DNA of 48,970 nucleotides. Source: Verrucomicrobiales bacterium. GTDB taxonomy: Bacteria; Verrucomicrobiota; Verrucomicrobiia; Verrucomicrobiales; DEV007. Shown here in pieces: positions 26,606 through 35,655 of the stretch. Made by a program: the position numbers and the translations under genes. Below the pieces are notes generated by a model. It was not told where the DNA came from. It searched no databases and saw only the letters and a list, made by a program, of their open reading frames with translations. The stretch covers positions 1 through 48,970 of the forward strand of contig JAKISY010000025.1 in NCBI GenBank assembly GCA_021648365.1, written 5' to 3'. Within the stretch, counting starts at the first letter, position 1; each line of letters opens with the position of its first letter.

Positions 26606-27697
26606 TTAGTCCTTGTTTTTTTCCTCGGGCAGCAATCCTATGTTCTTGGCTCGTTGACTCCATTTCTCGCGTGCGAGCGCTTGTAGGTCGGGAGCTTGGT
26701 CGGTTTCGTCGACGATCTCTATGCCGAGTAGAGTTTCCATCACGTCCTCTAGGGTGACGAGTCCTAGTAAGCTGCCAAATTCGTCAGTGACAAGGCTGAG
26801 GTGGATTTTTTTCTGAAGCAGGGTTTCAAACAAGTTGGGCAACAAGGTTTGGTCGCTAACGGTGAGCACTTCTCTTTTTAAATCTTTAAGCTGGGTGTCA
26901 TCTTTGTCGTCAGCTAAGGCTTGCAAGATGTCATCTTTGAGGGCGATGCCAGTGACGTGGTCGCGGGTTTCATTGTAAACGGGTATTCTAGAAAAGGGTG
27001 ATGCCTGCTGGGTTTGATGGTATTCTTCGACGGTGGCACTTTGGTTCATCATGAACACAACCGTCCGCGGGGTCATGATATCTTTGGCTCGCAGCGTTTT
27101 CATCTTCAGTAAATTGGCGATGATACGGGATTCACCAGAATTGATCGCACCACTCTCTTCGCCAATTTCTGCGTAAGCCGCCAGATCGGAGCGACTCAAC
27201 ACACTTTGCGTTTCATCGCTTTTGAGGTGTTGGGTGACCCATTGACTGAGCCAGACTAAGGGGGCGAGTAGGGTCATCAAGAAGCTGATGGAGTAGATAG
27301 TGAACGGTGTGAGCTTTTTCCAATAATTGGCACCTATCGTTTTGGGAATGATCTCGGATAGGATCAGGATGGCGAGAGTCATGACCGCTGCGACGATGGC
27401 TTCACCACTGATACTGATGGGCCCTAGTGAGATGGCGTTGCTACCAAAAACTTGACCGGCTTGCGCACCAACGCCGATGGCGCCTACGGTGTGGGCGATG
27501 GTGTTCAAGCTGAGGATCGCTGATAAGGGGCGATCGATCTCTTCTTTCATTTGGTGAATTTTTTTACCCAGCTTAGGTCGCTCGCTTTCCATCATTTTGA
27601 TGTAGGAAGGAGAGATACTGAGCAATACAGCCTCCCAGATAGAGCAGAGGAAGGAGAAGGTGATGGATAAGAGGAAAAATAGAATGAGCAAAAGCAT
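26606..27697 (-). CDS. CNNM/CorC-HlyC family membrane protein with CBS domains
   Basis: A 363-residue inner-membrane protein. A DUF21/CNNM transmembrane domain (about residues 1-170; LILSEIIPKTIGANYWKKL is characteristic) is followed by a CBS pair (about 200-325; KDIMTPRTVVFMM, FSRIPVYNE, DEFGSLLGLVTLEDVMETLL). These proteins are associated with magnesium or cobalt efflux/homeostasis. The C-terminal CorC transporter-associated domain is absent or reduced, so this is a short form. Single gene, convergent to the SDR gene and divergent from the propeller gene. Confidence 0.93.
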   Translation of the reverse strand: MLLLILFFLLSITFSFLCSIWEAVLLSISPSYIKMMESERPKLGKKIHQMKEEIDRPLSAILSLNTIAHTVGAIGVGAQAGQVFGSNAISLGPISISGEAIVAAVMTLAILILSEIIPKTIGANYWKKLTPFTIYSISFLMTLLAPLVWLSQWVTQHLKSDETQSVLSRSDLAAYAEIGEESGAINSGESRIIANLLKMKTLRAKDIMTPRTVVFMMNQSATVEEYHQTQQASPFSRIPVYNETRDHVTGIALKDDILQALADDKDDTQLKDLKREVLTVSDQTLLPNLFETLLQKKIHLSLVTDEFGSLLGLVTLEDVMETLLGIEIVDETDQAPDLQALAREKWSQRAKNIGLLPEEKNKD

Positions 27698-27764
27698 CGT
27701 GATATTTTATTACCACAAAAGATAAAGGCTGGCGAGTGTAAATGATCGTGGAATTTATCTAAAG

Positions 27765-28997
27765 ATGAGCCAGATTAGCAAGATGAAAACAGGTTTTGTT
27801 AGTTTATTGGCGGGAATAGGGTGCTTGCTCAACTTGCAGCAAGTGCGTGCTGAGGATTGGACGCAGTGGCGTGGATCTGATGCCAATGGGATTTCTAAGG
27901 AATCTTTGCAGGGGGTGACTGGTCTAAAAACGATATGGGAAGCGCAGGTAGGTTTGGGTTTTTCGGGGTTTGCAGTGGCGAAAGGGAGGGTTTTCACCAT
28001 GGGACACGATGGCAAGGAGACGGATACCGTGTGGTGTTTTGATGCGGATACTGGGAAAGTGCTTTGGAAACACTCTTATTCGCAGCCCTTGGGCGATTTG
28101 TATTTCCCTGGTGGTTCTACAGGGACTCCGTCTGTCGACGGGGAGGTGGTGTATTCTCTGGCGAGAGCTGGTCAGTTGTTTTGTTTTGATGCGGCAACGG
28201 GCAAAGTAAAGTGGCAGAAAAACTTGATGGAGGATTTTGGCTATGACATGCCCGCTTGGGGATTCACGGGTAGCCCGAAGGTGCATGGAGCCTTGTTATT
28301 GCTCAACGCTGGCGATGCAGGTTTGGCTTTGCGCAAGGAGGACGGCTCACTGGTGTGGAAGTCCAAGAATGGTGAGGCGTCTTATTCGACGCCTTACTTA
28401 GTTCAGCGCGACGGAACGGATTTGGCGATTTTCTCGAACAAACGCGGTTACACTTGTGTGGAGGCTAAAAATGGTAAGGAGTGGTGGAGAGTGAAATGGT
28501 TGACTCGTTATGGAGTGAATGCTGCAGATCCGATTGTTCATGATGGTAAGGTATTTATTTCATCGGCTTATGATAAAGGTTCGACTTTGTTGGATTGGAA
28601 AGAACCTACAAAACCTAAGAGCTTGTGGAAAAATAGGGTGATGAAAAACCAAATGAATGCCTGTGTTTTGATCGATGGCTTTTTGTATGGAGTGAGTGGT
28701 AATGAGGGCAAAGAGGGAACTGGCTTGTTGTGCATGGAGTTCCTAACGGGTGAGAGCCAATGGACGGATACCAGCGTGGGGCAAGGGGCGGTGGTCGCGA
28801 CGGCGCAGGGAGATTTGTTGGTGCTGAGCGAGAGCGGAGAACTGTCGATCGGCAAAGCCTCAACTAAGGGTTACACCGCGAGGGTGAAACAACAGGTGAT
28901 GAAAGGCAAATGTTGGACGGCTCCGGTTTTGGCCAATGGGAAAATCTATTGCCGTAATGGCGATGGACAGGTGGTCTGCGTGCAGGCGACACCTTAG
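27765..28997 (+). CDS. Secreted PQQ-like beta-propeller protein
   Basis: A 410-residue exported protein. The signal peptide spans about residues 1-29 (GFVSLLAGIGCLLNL core, cleavage VRAED); the start could also be the ATG at 27783. WTQWRGSDANGISKES is the typical N-terminal motif of this family in planctomycetes and Verrucomicrobia. Repeated blades follow: GKVLWKH, GKVKWQKN, GSLVWKS and GESQWTD. Unlike the 1014-residue paralogue at 3317-6361 it has a single propeller and no embedded domain. Its stop overlaps the end of the truncated sulfatase on the opposite strand. Function is unknown; redox cofactor binding is not shown. Confidence 0.88.
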   Translation: MSQISKMKTGFVSLLAGIGCLLNLQQVRAEDWTQWRGSDANGISKESLQGVTGLKTIWEAQVGLGFSGFAVAKGRVFTMGHDGKETDTVWCFDADTGKVLWKHSYSQPLGDLYFPGGSTGTPSVDGEVVYSLARAGQLFCFDAATGKVKWQKNLMEDFGYDMPAWGFTGSPKVHGALLLLNAGDAGLALRKEDGSLVWKSKNGEASYSTPYLVQRDGTDLAIFSNKRGYTCVEAKNGKEWWRVKWLTRYGVNAADPIVHDGKVFISSAYDKGSTLLDWKEPTKPKSLWKNRVMKNQMNACVLIDGFLYGVSGNEGKEGTGLLCMEFLTGESQWTDTSVGQGAVVATAQGDLLVLSESGELSIGKASTKGYTARVKQQVMKGKCWTAPVLANGKIYCRNGDGQVVCVQATP

Positions 28998-29350
28998 CGC
29001 TTTTCAGCTTTGCGTCGATCTCGAGCTTCATTGCGTGCGTGGGCTTTGCCTCGCGCTTTGGTTCCTACGTTATAGATCTCATGTCTAGGGGTGTATTGTC
29101 CAGATAACAGGCAAGCTCGTGCGGGAGCGCAGTTGGCAGCAGCAGAGTAAGCGTTGGTGAAGGTCATACCCTCGCGCGCTAATTGATCGAGGTGCGGCGT
29201 TTCGTAAAAATCTGAGCCCATGAAAGAGGTGTCGCGCCAGCCGAGGTCATCAGCATAAATGAAGAGTATATTGGGCGGCGTCTCCGCATGCAATGGCAGG
29301 CAGGTGATTCCTAATAGGAATAGAAGCAGGATGTTAAAACGAAAATTCAT
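28994..29350 (-). pseudogene. Truncated sulfatase (N-terminal quarter only)
   Basis: 118 residues with a signal peptide (about 1-22) and the start of a sulfatase: PPNILFIYADDLGWRDTS and the formylglycine motif C74-A-P-A-R78 (NCAPARACLLSGQYTPRH). Sulfatases are normally 450-600 residues. Here the frame leaves the family after about residue 105 and ends in a basic tail (GKAHARNEARDRRKAEKR) against the 3' end of the convergent propeller gene. All later metal- and substrate-binding residues are missing, so it cannot be an active sulfatase. Loss of the 3' part by deletion or recombination at this junction is the simplest reading. Confidence 0.8.
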
Positions 29351-29362
29351 GGGTTTGAGAGT

Positions 29363-31186
29363 CTAAAGTCGTTTCACGTAGGCGTAATAGCTGCCGAGCT
29401 TATTTCCCTCAGCGTCGATGAAAAGCCCAGAAAGTTGGGTGTCGCCAGCTTTGAGGTCGAGTTCGAAGGTGACGTATTTTTCTTTTTTGGCATCGGCAAT
29501 GACTTTTTTCAGATGCTGATCGCCGATGGTGAGAGTGGCGAGGATTGCAGCAAACCCTTTGCCGGGAGTGGTGCGGTAGGCGGGAACTCCTGGCACATCC
29601 GCTCCAGGTGCAAGGTCGGCTCCTATGGTGGCTTCTGATTCTTTAGGCCAGCGACGTAGTTGGATTTGATAGCGTGCGCTTTGATCTACTTTGATGTTCC
29701 AGTATCCGCTTTTTGCTCCTTTTTTAGAGCGAATGCCAGAGTGGTTCCAGGGGGCGTTTTCTTGATAAAGAAACCAATCGTGAGCGGTCAGAGTGGCGGG
29801 GTTTTCTCGATCATTTCCGATCACTATTTCGACATCATCTTTGAAGCTTCCTTCCATGCTAGCCCACCATTGTTCGTAGGCTTGGCGGAATTGGTTCACT
29901 TTTTCAGGATGAGCTTTGGCTAGGTTTTCTTTCTGTCCAGGATCGGTGTTGATATCGTAGAGTTCCTTGCCGTTGATCAGTCGCCAGCCAGAAGCCATGA
30001 CTGCGGATTTGCGCCATTTTTCTGGGTCGCGGATGCGTTGGCTATCGGTGATCAGAAATCTGTCGAGCCATTTTTTATCATTCCCATTCAACAGTGGGAC
30101 GAGACTACGACCATCAAGGTTCAGGTTTGTGGGATTCTTCAGATGCAGCAGTTCTATAAAGGTGGGTAGGATATCGATGTGCGAGGTGAGCTGGGGCAGG
30201 TCTCTACCTGCGCCGAGATTGCCATTGGGCCAGCGGATAAAAAACGGCACTCGATGCCCGCCTTCATATTCGGATCCTTTTTTCGCTCGCATACCTGCAT
30301 TCCATAGTTTGTCGCCACCTGCAGTGCCGTTGTCGGTGGTGAAGATCAAGATGGTGTTTCCACTCAGTTGCTCGTCGTCGAGGAAGCGCATCAACTTGCC
30401 CATGTTGTCATCGATGTTGCTGATCATGCCGAGAAAGTTGGCGGTTTTGATGCCAAGATCGGCGTAAGGTTTGGAAAATTGACTGGGCGAATGATTAGGA
30501 CCGTGTGGGGCGTTGGTGGCGAGGTAGGTGAAAAACGGTTGTTTTTGCTTTTTGCGAGCTTTCATCCACTGCATCGCTTGGTCAAAATAGACATCGGTGC
30601 AGTAACCTGACACTTTTTCCTTTTTATCGTTATGGGTGTAGGTGCAATCAAAGTAGGCGTTGTTCCAATGATCCGGAGTTTGGCCGATGCCTCCTCCTCC
30701 GTGACGGAAAACTTCCTGGAAGCCACGGTCTTCTGGGCGCGAAGGGTAGTTGTCACCGAGGTGCCATTTGCCATACATCGCTGTTCGGTAGCCAGAATCG
30801 CTGAAAATTTGCGGCATTAGGACTTCATTGGCGCGAATGATCGAGCGTCCATTGATGGTGTGCCAGACGCCAGTTCGATTGGAGTAGTGTCCTGACATCA
30901 GAGCTGCACGGGTGGGGGCGCAGGTGGGGCTGACGTGATAATCGGTGAGGCGCAAGCTTTGATGATAGAGTCGATCGAGGTTGGGGGTTTTTAAGCGGGG
31001 ATTGCCATGGCAGGACAGGTCGCCGTAACCTTGGTCATCGGTGATGATCAGGATGACGTTGGGGCGAGTGTGGTCGGAGGCGGTCGAGCTGTGAACTAAG
31101 AGAAATGAAAGCAGTAAAATGAGGGCGGGCAGCCACGGAAGGAAACTTTTTTTTGTCGAGATAGATTGACTGGAAAAATGACACAT
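29363..31186 (-). CDS. Secreted sulfatase (formylglycine type)
   Basis: A 607-residue exported sulfatase. Signal peptide about residues 1-36. The metal-binding start is RPNVILIITDDQGYGDLSCH. The modification site is C89-A-P-T-R93 with ALMSGHY, so a formylglycine-generating enzyme is needed; none is in the window. GKWHLGD, TTDNGTAGGDK and the C-terminal ELYDINTDPGQKENLA follow. An extra domain after about residue 470 (YWNIKVDQSARYQIQLRRW) looks like a beta-rich carbohydrate-binding addition seen in arylsulfatase A-like enzymes of these phyla. Likely substrate: sulfated polysaccharide; not determinable here. It lies 12 bp upstream of the truncated sulfatase. Confidence 0.95.
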   Translation of the reverse strand: MCHFSSQSISTKKSFLPWLPALILLLSFLLVHSSTASDHTRPNVILIITDDQGYGDLSCHGNPRLKTPNLDRLYHQSLRLTDYHVSPTCAPTRAALMSGHYSNRTGVWHTINGRSIIRANEVLMPQIFSDSGYRTAMYGKWHLGDNYPSRPEDRGFQEVFRHGGGGIGQTPDHWNNAYFDCTYTHNDKKEKVSGYCTDVYFDQAMQWMKARKKQKQPFFTYLATNAPHGPNHSPSQFSKPYADLGIKTANFLGMISNIDDNMGKLMRFLDDEQLSGNTILIFTTDNGTAGGDKLWNAGMRAKKGSEYEGGHRVPFFIRWPNGNLGAGRDLPQLTSHIDILPTFIELLHLKNPTNLNLDGRSLVPLLNGNDKKWLDRFLITDSQRIRDPEKWRKSAVMASGWRLINGKELYDINTDPGQKENLAKAHPEKVNQFRQAYEQWWASMEGSFKDDVEIVIGNDRENPATLTAHDWFLYQENAPWNHSGIRSKKGAKSGYWNIKVDQSARYQIQLRRWPKESEATIGADLAPGADVPGVPAYRTTPGKGFAAILATLTIGDQHLKKVIADAKKEKYVTFELDLKAGDTQLSGLFIDAEGNKLGSYYAYVKRL

Positions 31187-31340
31187 GATGTAATGGAAAA
31201 AAGGGTTTGAAGGGATATTGAACCAGAAATGTGGCTTTATCGCAATTAACTTTGTATTTCGAGCATACGCAGCTTGACTTCAAGTTTCAAAAAATGCTAG
31301 TTTGTTTGAAAGGTTAATACACATAATGAGGCTTAAATAT

Positions 31341-32147
31341 ATGAATTTAGAAGGAAATAGGACTGCTCAGACGCGTAAAGACGAGGCTTTCACTTTGATC
31401 GAGTTGTTAGTGGTGATCACGATCATTGCGATTTTATCAACATTGATGATACCTGCGACCAACAGTGTGATCTCTTCCGCGCGCGCCACTACGGCATCGT
31501 CGGCTCTGCGTGACATCACCAATACGACGATCAACTGGACGGTAGATAATGGCAATCGACTGCCGTCACCCATTTATTCCGATGTGGATCCAGAGGATGT
31601 GCAGGAACTCAACCCATTAGGCACAGGGTTATGGTGTGATGGTGCTATTTACAATACGATGTACCCTCCGGATCCTTTATCTGGCGAATCAATGGCGCTG
31701 AGCCCGCCTCCATCTAGAGCTACAGCTGGCGGACATCTGGTGGATACCGTGTTTGAAAGCAAAGCGAGTATTCGCCTAAATCCTCAAGAAACCAATTGGT
31801 ATCGTCATGGTTATGGGATGAATAAAAATTTAGTCTATGATGAGATCAATCAAAGCGCCCCTGACCCTTGGTTGACAGAGAAGTCTATGGCGAATATCAA
31901 GTTCATGCCTAGTGCGATGATCTACATGGATAGCTTCGAGAGTGTTATTAATTCAACGATGGTGATGAACGGTAGTGGTGAGGGCAGCATACTGGGGAAT
32001 GCAGCGGCTCGTTATCGCAATAAATTTTTGCTGGTCGCTTTTTTAGATGGACACGTGGTGCGTATGCATCCAAATGAGATACTCAGCCTGCAAGGGCGCG
32101 ATTTTACTCGGTTTTGGCAAGGGGTGGACCCTGATAGAGCTAAATAG
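31341..32147 (+). CDS. Type II pseudopilin-like protein with prepilin N-terminus
   Basis: A 268-residue protein with a class III (prepilin peptidase) signal: a basic leader, then A-FTLIELLVVITIIAILSTL. The residue before the cleavage site is Ala rather than the usual Gly, and Glu is at mature position 5. The C-terminal globular part ends with a FLLVAFLDGHVVRMHP segment typical of the pseudopilin-like proteins abundant in Planctomycetota and Verrucomicrobiota. The ATG at 31341 gives a 16-residue leader; an ATG at 31326 or a TTG at 31302 are alternatives. No other secretion genes are adjacent. Confidence 0.88.
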   Translation: MNLEGNRTAQTRKDEAFTLIELLVVITIIAILSTLMIPATNSVISSARATTASSALRDITNTTINWTVDNGNRLPSPIYSDVDPEDVQELNPLGTGLWCDGAIYNTMYPPDPLSGESMALSPPPSRATAGGHLVDTVFESKASIRLNPQETNWYRHGYGMNKNLVYDEINQSAPDPWLTEKSMANIKFMPSAMIYMDSFESVINSTMVMNGSGEGSILGNAAARYRNKFLLVAFLDGHVVRMHPNEILSLQGRDFTRFWQGVDPDRAK

Positions 32148-32158
32148 GCTTCAGCCTT

Positions 32159-32188
32159 GCACAAGATGAAAATGGCTTCATCTTGTGC
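32159..32188. promoter_or_regulatory. Perfect 12-bp hairpin directly before the ceramidase-like start codon
   Basis: GCACAAGATGAA (32159-32170), loop AATGGC, TTCATCTTGTGC (32177-32188). It begins 11 bp after the pseudopilin stop and ends 2 bp before the ATG at 32191. There is no U-tract. It may end the pseudopilin transcript or, being at the ribosome entry site, hold back translation of the next gene. Confidence 0.65.
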
Positions 32189-32190
32189 GG

Positions 32191-33570
32191 ATGAGAACAT
32201 ACCCCCTCTTGTTATGGATCGTCAGCTGTTTGGCTGCGATGCTGTCATTTGCTGGATCAGCGATTGCTGTTGATACGGTGAAAATCGCCACCTTCAATGT
32301 CGATGCGACGCCACCGATTGGCAGTCCTGTGGCGTATGCTCCAGCGCGATCGATTGTAGATCCTCTCAGTGCTCGCGGCGTAGTGATTTTGGCAGGCGAC
32401 CAGAAGCCGGTGGTGCTTTGTGCCGTGGATTGGATTGGGATCGGCAATGGTGGTCAGGATGTGTGGAAGGAAAAGCTGGCTGCGGCAGCTGGAACGACGC
32501 CTGATCGAGTGGCGGTGCATGTATTGCATCAGCATGATGGCTGTCGCTGTGATTTTTCTGCCGAGGCCTTATTGCAGCCTCACGGCTTGGAGAACATCCG
32601 CATGGATCAGAAATTTGCGATGGAGGTGATCGCACGAGTGTCCGCAGCCATTGTGCAGGCGAAGTCCAAAGCGCGCGTTGTGACCCATGTGGGTATTGGT
32701 AAAGCCAAGGTGGAGAAGGTGGCTTCCAATCGTAGAATCATGTCTGCTGACGGGAAAAAAGTGGAGATGGTGCGCTACACCGCTTGCCGTGATCCTAAAG
32801 CCATCGCGGCACCGGAAGGCACGATCGATCCTTTTGTTCAGGTTTTGAGTTTTTGGAATAAGGATCAAGCCGTGGTTTCGATCTCTTACTACGCGACCCA
32901 TCCGCAGAGCCATTACGGCAAGGGAGACGTGAGTTGTGATTTCCCTGGTATCGCACGACGCATGAGAGAAGAGGCTGTGCCAGGAGTGGCGCACATCCAT
33001 TTTGATGGAGCGGGTGGAAATATAGGTGCAGGGAAATACAATGACGGATCGCCAGAGCGTCGTCCGATTTTGGCAGCACGTTTGGCGAAGGGCATGAAGC
33101 TCGCGTGGCAAGCGACTGAGAAATATCCGCTGATCGCGGCTGATGTGAATTGGGCGACCGTTCCAGTAGCCTTGCCGCCAGCTAAGCATCTCGATGAACA
33201 AAAGATGTTGCAAGTTTTGAATGATGACAAAGCTAAGCAGAAAGATCGCTTAGCTGTGGTGGGTTCTTTATCATGGCTTCAACGCTGCAAGGCAGGTTAT
33301 CAGGTGCCGATCGGGCGCTTGCGTTTGGGAGAGATCGATGTGCTGCACATGCCGGGGGAGTTGTTTGTGGAGTATCAACTTAATGCACAAAAACTTCGAC
33401 CTGGACACGCGGTATTGATGGCAGCATACGGAGATTACGGACCTGGATACATCGGCACGGAAGTGGCGTATGGTGAAGGAGGTTATGAGACCAGTGAGCG
33501 AGCTTCGGATGTAGCTCCCGAAGTCGAGGGGGTGCTGATGGACGGCGTGAAGAAGTTATTGGCAAGGTGA
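32191..33570 (+). CDS. Exported neutral/alkaline ceramidase N-terminal-like protein
   Basis: A 459-residue protein with a signal peptide (about 1-25, cleavage near AIAVD). The body resembles the N-terminal domain of neutral/alkaline non-lysosomal ceramidases: VDATPPIGSPVAYAPARSIV, HVLHQHDGC, YYATHPQSHYGKGDVSCDFPG and HFDGAGGNIGAGKYNDGSP supply the histidines and glycine-rich segments that hold zinc in that family. Proteins of this type are common in Planctomycetota and Verrucomicrobiota, where ceramidase activity is not demonstrated. The ATG at 32191 is preferred to the GTG at 32185, which lies inside the hairpin. Confidence 0.82.
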   Translation: MRTYPLLLWIVSCLAAMLSFAGSAIAVDTVKIATFNVDATPPIGSPVAYAPARSIVDPLSARGVVILAGDQKPVVLCAVDWIGIGNGGQDVWKEKLAAAAGTTPDRVAVHVLHQHDGCRCDFSAEALLQPHGLENIRMDQKFAMEVIARVSAAIVQAKSKARVVTHVGIGKAKVEKVASNRRIMSADGKKVEMVRYTACRDPKAIAAPEGTIDPFVQVLSFWNKDQAVVSISYYATHPQSHYGKGDVSCDFPGIARRMREEAVPGVAHIHFDGAGGNIGAGKYNDGSPERRPILAARLAKGMKLAWQATEKYPLIAADVNWATVPVALPPAKHLDEQKMLQVLNDDKAKQKDRLAVVGSLSWLQRCKAGYQVPIGRLRLGEIDVLHMPGELFVEYQLNAQKLRPGHAVLMAAYGDYGPGYIGTEVAYGEGGYETSERASDVAPEVEGVLMDGVKKLLAR

Positions 33571-33703
33571 AGTTTTACGGGGAATGTGGCGGCGTGTTGA
33601 CCTTATAGTGCTACTGATATTTCCGCGCTATTGGATGTGTTGAGTGATATTCGCACTCGCATGGACAACGCCTCTCGATTTTAGTGCCACAAAGTGTAAT
33701 AGT

Positions 33704-34573
33704 CTAGCTATTATCATAAGCCAAGGCGAGTAACTCTTTCAATCGCTGAGGGTCGGTGGCGGTGGATTTGGCAACAAAACCTCCTTTGTGAGCAAAATGA
33801 ACGTCGGATTGGTTTTCTATTGCGGTGAAGTCCATCTTGAGATTGTCGTTGTGACGGGAGAGTCCGTAGCCGTCGCCTCGACTATCTGGATAGATCATGG
33901 CTAGTGTGCTGTGATCTTTGCCTTGTTCGTTGATGAACCTGGGTAGTGCCATAGATGGGTTTTGAGGCAAAGGGTCGGTGCGGGGTAGGAAGATAGCTTC
34001 AAAGGATTGATCGCCATTTCCTATCGTCCACCATTGGCAGTGCTCTTCGAGATAGAGTAGGCGATCACTAAGCATCTTGATGTATTCGATGATGTCTTCG
34101 CCGACCATGCGCATCACTTGCCAGAGCACGTCTTTTTGGTTCAGCTCGCTGACTTGAGCAAAACGTCGAAGCAGGGTGATGTCGATGGGTGAGATCAGTT
34201 GACCGAGCACTTTACGATCGATATTCATCCACTTGGCTGCGCCTACGGGACCACGGGTATCGAGCCACTCGGCAGGTTCTAACCAATCGCAAAAAGCGCG
34301 AGCTTTTTCATACAAGTCGAGATCCTGTAAGACCAGTGACAAGGCGCATTGCGGCGTGCTGTCGCGGGGGAACTGATGGTGGTCAAAATTGTTAAGCTGA
34401 GGGTCGTGCTCACCACCTACATCGACGACACAGATGTTAGGATTTCGAAGATCTTCTTCACTTGGTTCTCTACGAACTAAAGGCACTTGATGCTGATAAA
34501 GCAAAACACAACAGGCTAGGAGTTCGTCTTTGTGCGAACTGCCGGGGTGAGTGAGAATTTTTTCAATGGGCAT
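33704..34573 (-). CDS. MYG1/UPF0160 family protein (DHH-like phosphoesterase)
   Basis: A 289-residue MYG1 homologue. THPGSSHKDELLACCVLL at the N-terminus, VDVGGEHDPQLNNFDHHQFP in the middle and GPVGAAKWMN are family signatures; the DHH-type histidines and aspartates for metal binding are visible in SSHKDE and NFDHHQ. Eukaryotic MYG1 is an exonuclease acting on RNA in nucleus and mitochondria; bacterial members are little studied. Last gene of a leftward cluster dnaX-ybaB-nuclease-MYG1 (23-bp gap to the nuclease gene), which fits a nucleic-acid role. Confidence 0.88.
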   Translation of the reverse strand: MPIEKILTHPGSSHKDELLACCVLLYQHQVPLVRREPSEEDLRNPNICVVDVGGEHDPQLNNFDHHQFPRDSTPQCALSLVLQDLDLYEKARAFCDWLEPAEWLDTRGPVGAAKWMNIDRKVLGQLISPIDITLLRRFAQVSELNQKDVLWQVMRMVGEDIIEYIKMLSDRLLYLEEHCQWWTIGNGDQSFEAIFLPRTDPLPQNPSMALPRFINEQGKDHSTLAMIYPDSRGDGYGLSRHNDNLKMDFTAIENQSDVHFAHKGGFVAKSTATDPQRLKELLALAYDNS

Positions 34574-34597
34574 GAGATTGTGTGTTAGGCAGGTGGA

Positions 34598-35641
34598 TCA
34601 AAAGTTAAAGGTGAGCAGCCCTTTGGGTTGTGCAATTTGGTAATCGCAAACAACGATGCGATGACTGGAGTGACTGGAAGGGATGACAAAACCCGACACC
34701 GCAGTCAATTCTTCAGATGCCCATAGTTGGTCGATGCGCAGGATGGGAAAACTTTTGGAGTAGGTATTGCCCCAGCCTTGTCCGGCGGTTTTGAAACTGT
34801 CATCGAAGTTGGAAGCGAGCACTTTGAAAATGGCGTCTCCGGGGGGCGTGCCAAAATCACCGCCGATGATCCGTGGCCAAGGGATCGCACGACGGGGGAA
34901 CATGCTGGCGATGGCTCTGAGTTGAGAGCGGTTCTTTTTGCGTGCTGCGATATGCGTTTTCCAGCATTCGGGGTTCCATAAGTCGAGTCGAGGAATGGAG
35001 CGCTGTAAGTGTAGGTTGATGAGGTCTATTTTTTTCCCATCAGGAGTTTCGAGGGTGGCGTAAACACTGGAGCTGAGTGGCTCTGTATCGATTTGGCTCA
35101 GTTTGCCACGAGCGATGATGGAGCACTCCCATGAGCTGACGTAGCTGCCTTCGTCTGCGAAAAAATGTTGGGCAAGTTCGCGCAGTTCGGAGTTGGCTGG
35201 GCAATTTTGCAGAAAGACGATGTCGGGATCTAGGGATTTGAGCTCTTTGGCGGCTTCGATGTTGCGCTGGGTGCAGTTGAGGGTGATCACTCGCAGGTGA
35301 TTGCCCTCGGCGGGTTTGGCTCCCCGCTCAGTTTTGTCGGGGGAGGTGCTGCGCCGGTAAGAATCTTTTATCTCTCTGACCAAAAAAGGAGTCTCGTCGG
35401 CGCAGATCAAACCAGTAAATATCCATACTAACAAGCTAAGAATGGCAAGCCTACCTTTGAGTGCGAGTAACACGAATAGAGATAACAAGGAGCCGATCAA
35501 TGCCCAAATCCATATTGGAATAAGGGTGATGGTGACAAACTGATCCCAGCGATTGATGTAGCACATCATCACCGCAAAGTGCAGGGCAAGCAATGCGATG
35601 GGTGCGGCTACTGCCAAAAAGCTGGGAAGCATTCTAAACAT
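34598..35641 (-). CDS. Membrane-anchored endonuclease/exonuclease/phosphatase family protein
   Basis: A 347-residue protein with three N-terminal membrane helices (about residues 7-28, 35-60, 65-84). These are followed by an EEP (DNase I-like) domain: LRVITLNCTQRNIEAAKEL, PDIVFLQNCP, KIDLINLHLQRS, RIIGGDFGTPPGDA and a final PSSHSSHRIVVCDY give the Asn, Asp and His catalytic pattern, although the usual Glu of the QE motif is Q-N here (FLQNCP). That change could lower nuclease activity. Similar proteins are annotated as membrane-bound nucleases or phosphatases. It is 14 bp downstream of ybaB. Confidence 0.85.
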   Translation of the reverse strand: MFRMLPSFLAVAAPIALLALHFAVMMCYINRWDQFVTITLIPIWIWALIGSLLSLFVLLALKGRLAILSLLVWIFTGLICADETPFLVREIKDSYRRSTSPDKTERGAKPAEGNHLRVITLNCTQRNIEAAKELKSLDPDIVFLQNCPANSELRELAQHFFADEGSYVSSWECSIIARGKLSQIDTEPLSSSVYATLETPDGKKIDLINLHLQRSIPRLDLWNPECWKTHIAARKKNRSQLRAIASMFPRRAIPWPRIIGGDFGTPPGDAIFKVLASNFDDSFKTAGQGWGNTYSKSFPILRIDQLWASEELTAVSGFVIPSSHSSHRIVVCDYQIAQPKGLLTFNF

Positions 35642-35655
35642 GTCAGTAAAGAAGT

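Noticed and set aside
33697..33713. TAATAG/CTATTA inverted repeat at the end of the MYG1 gene
   Set aside because: AT-only 6-bp arms overlapping a stop codon; too weak to call a terminator.
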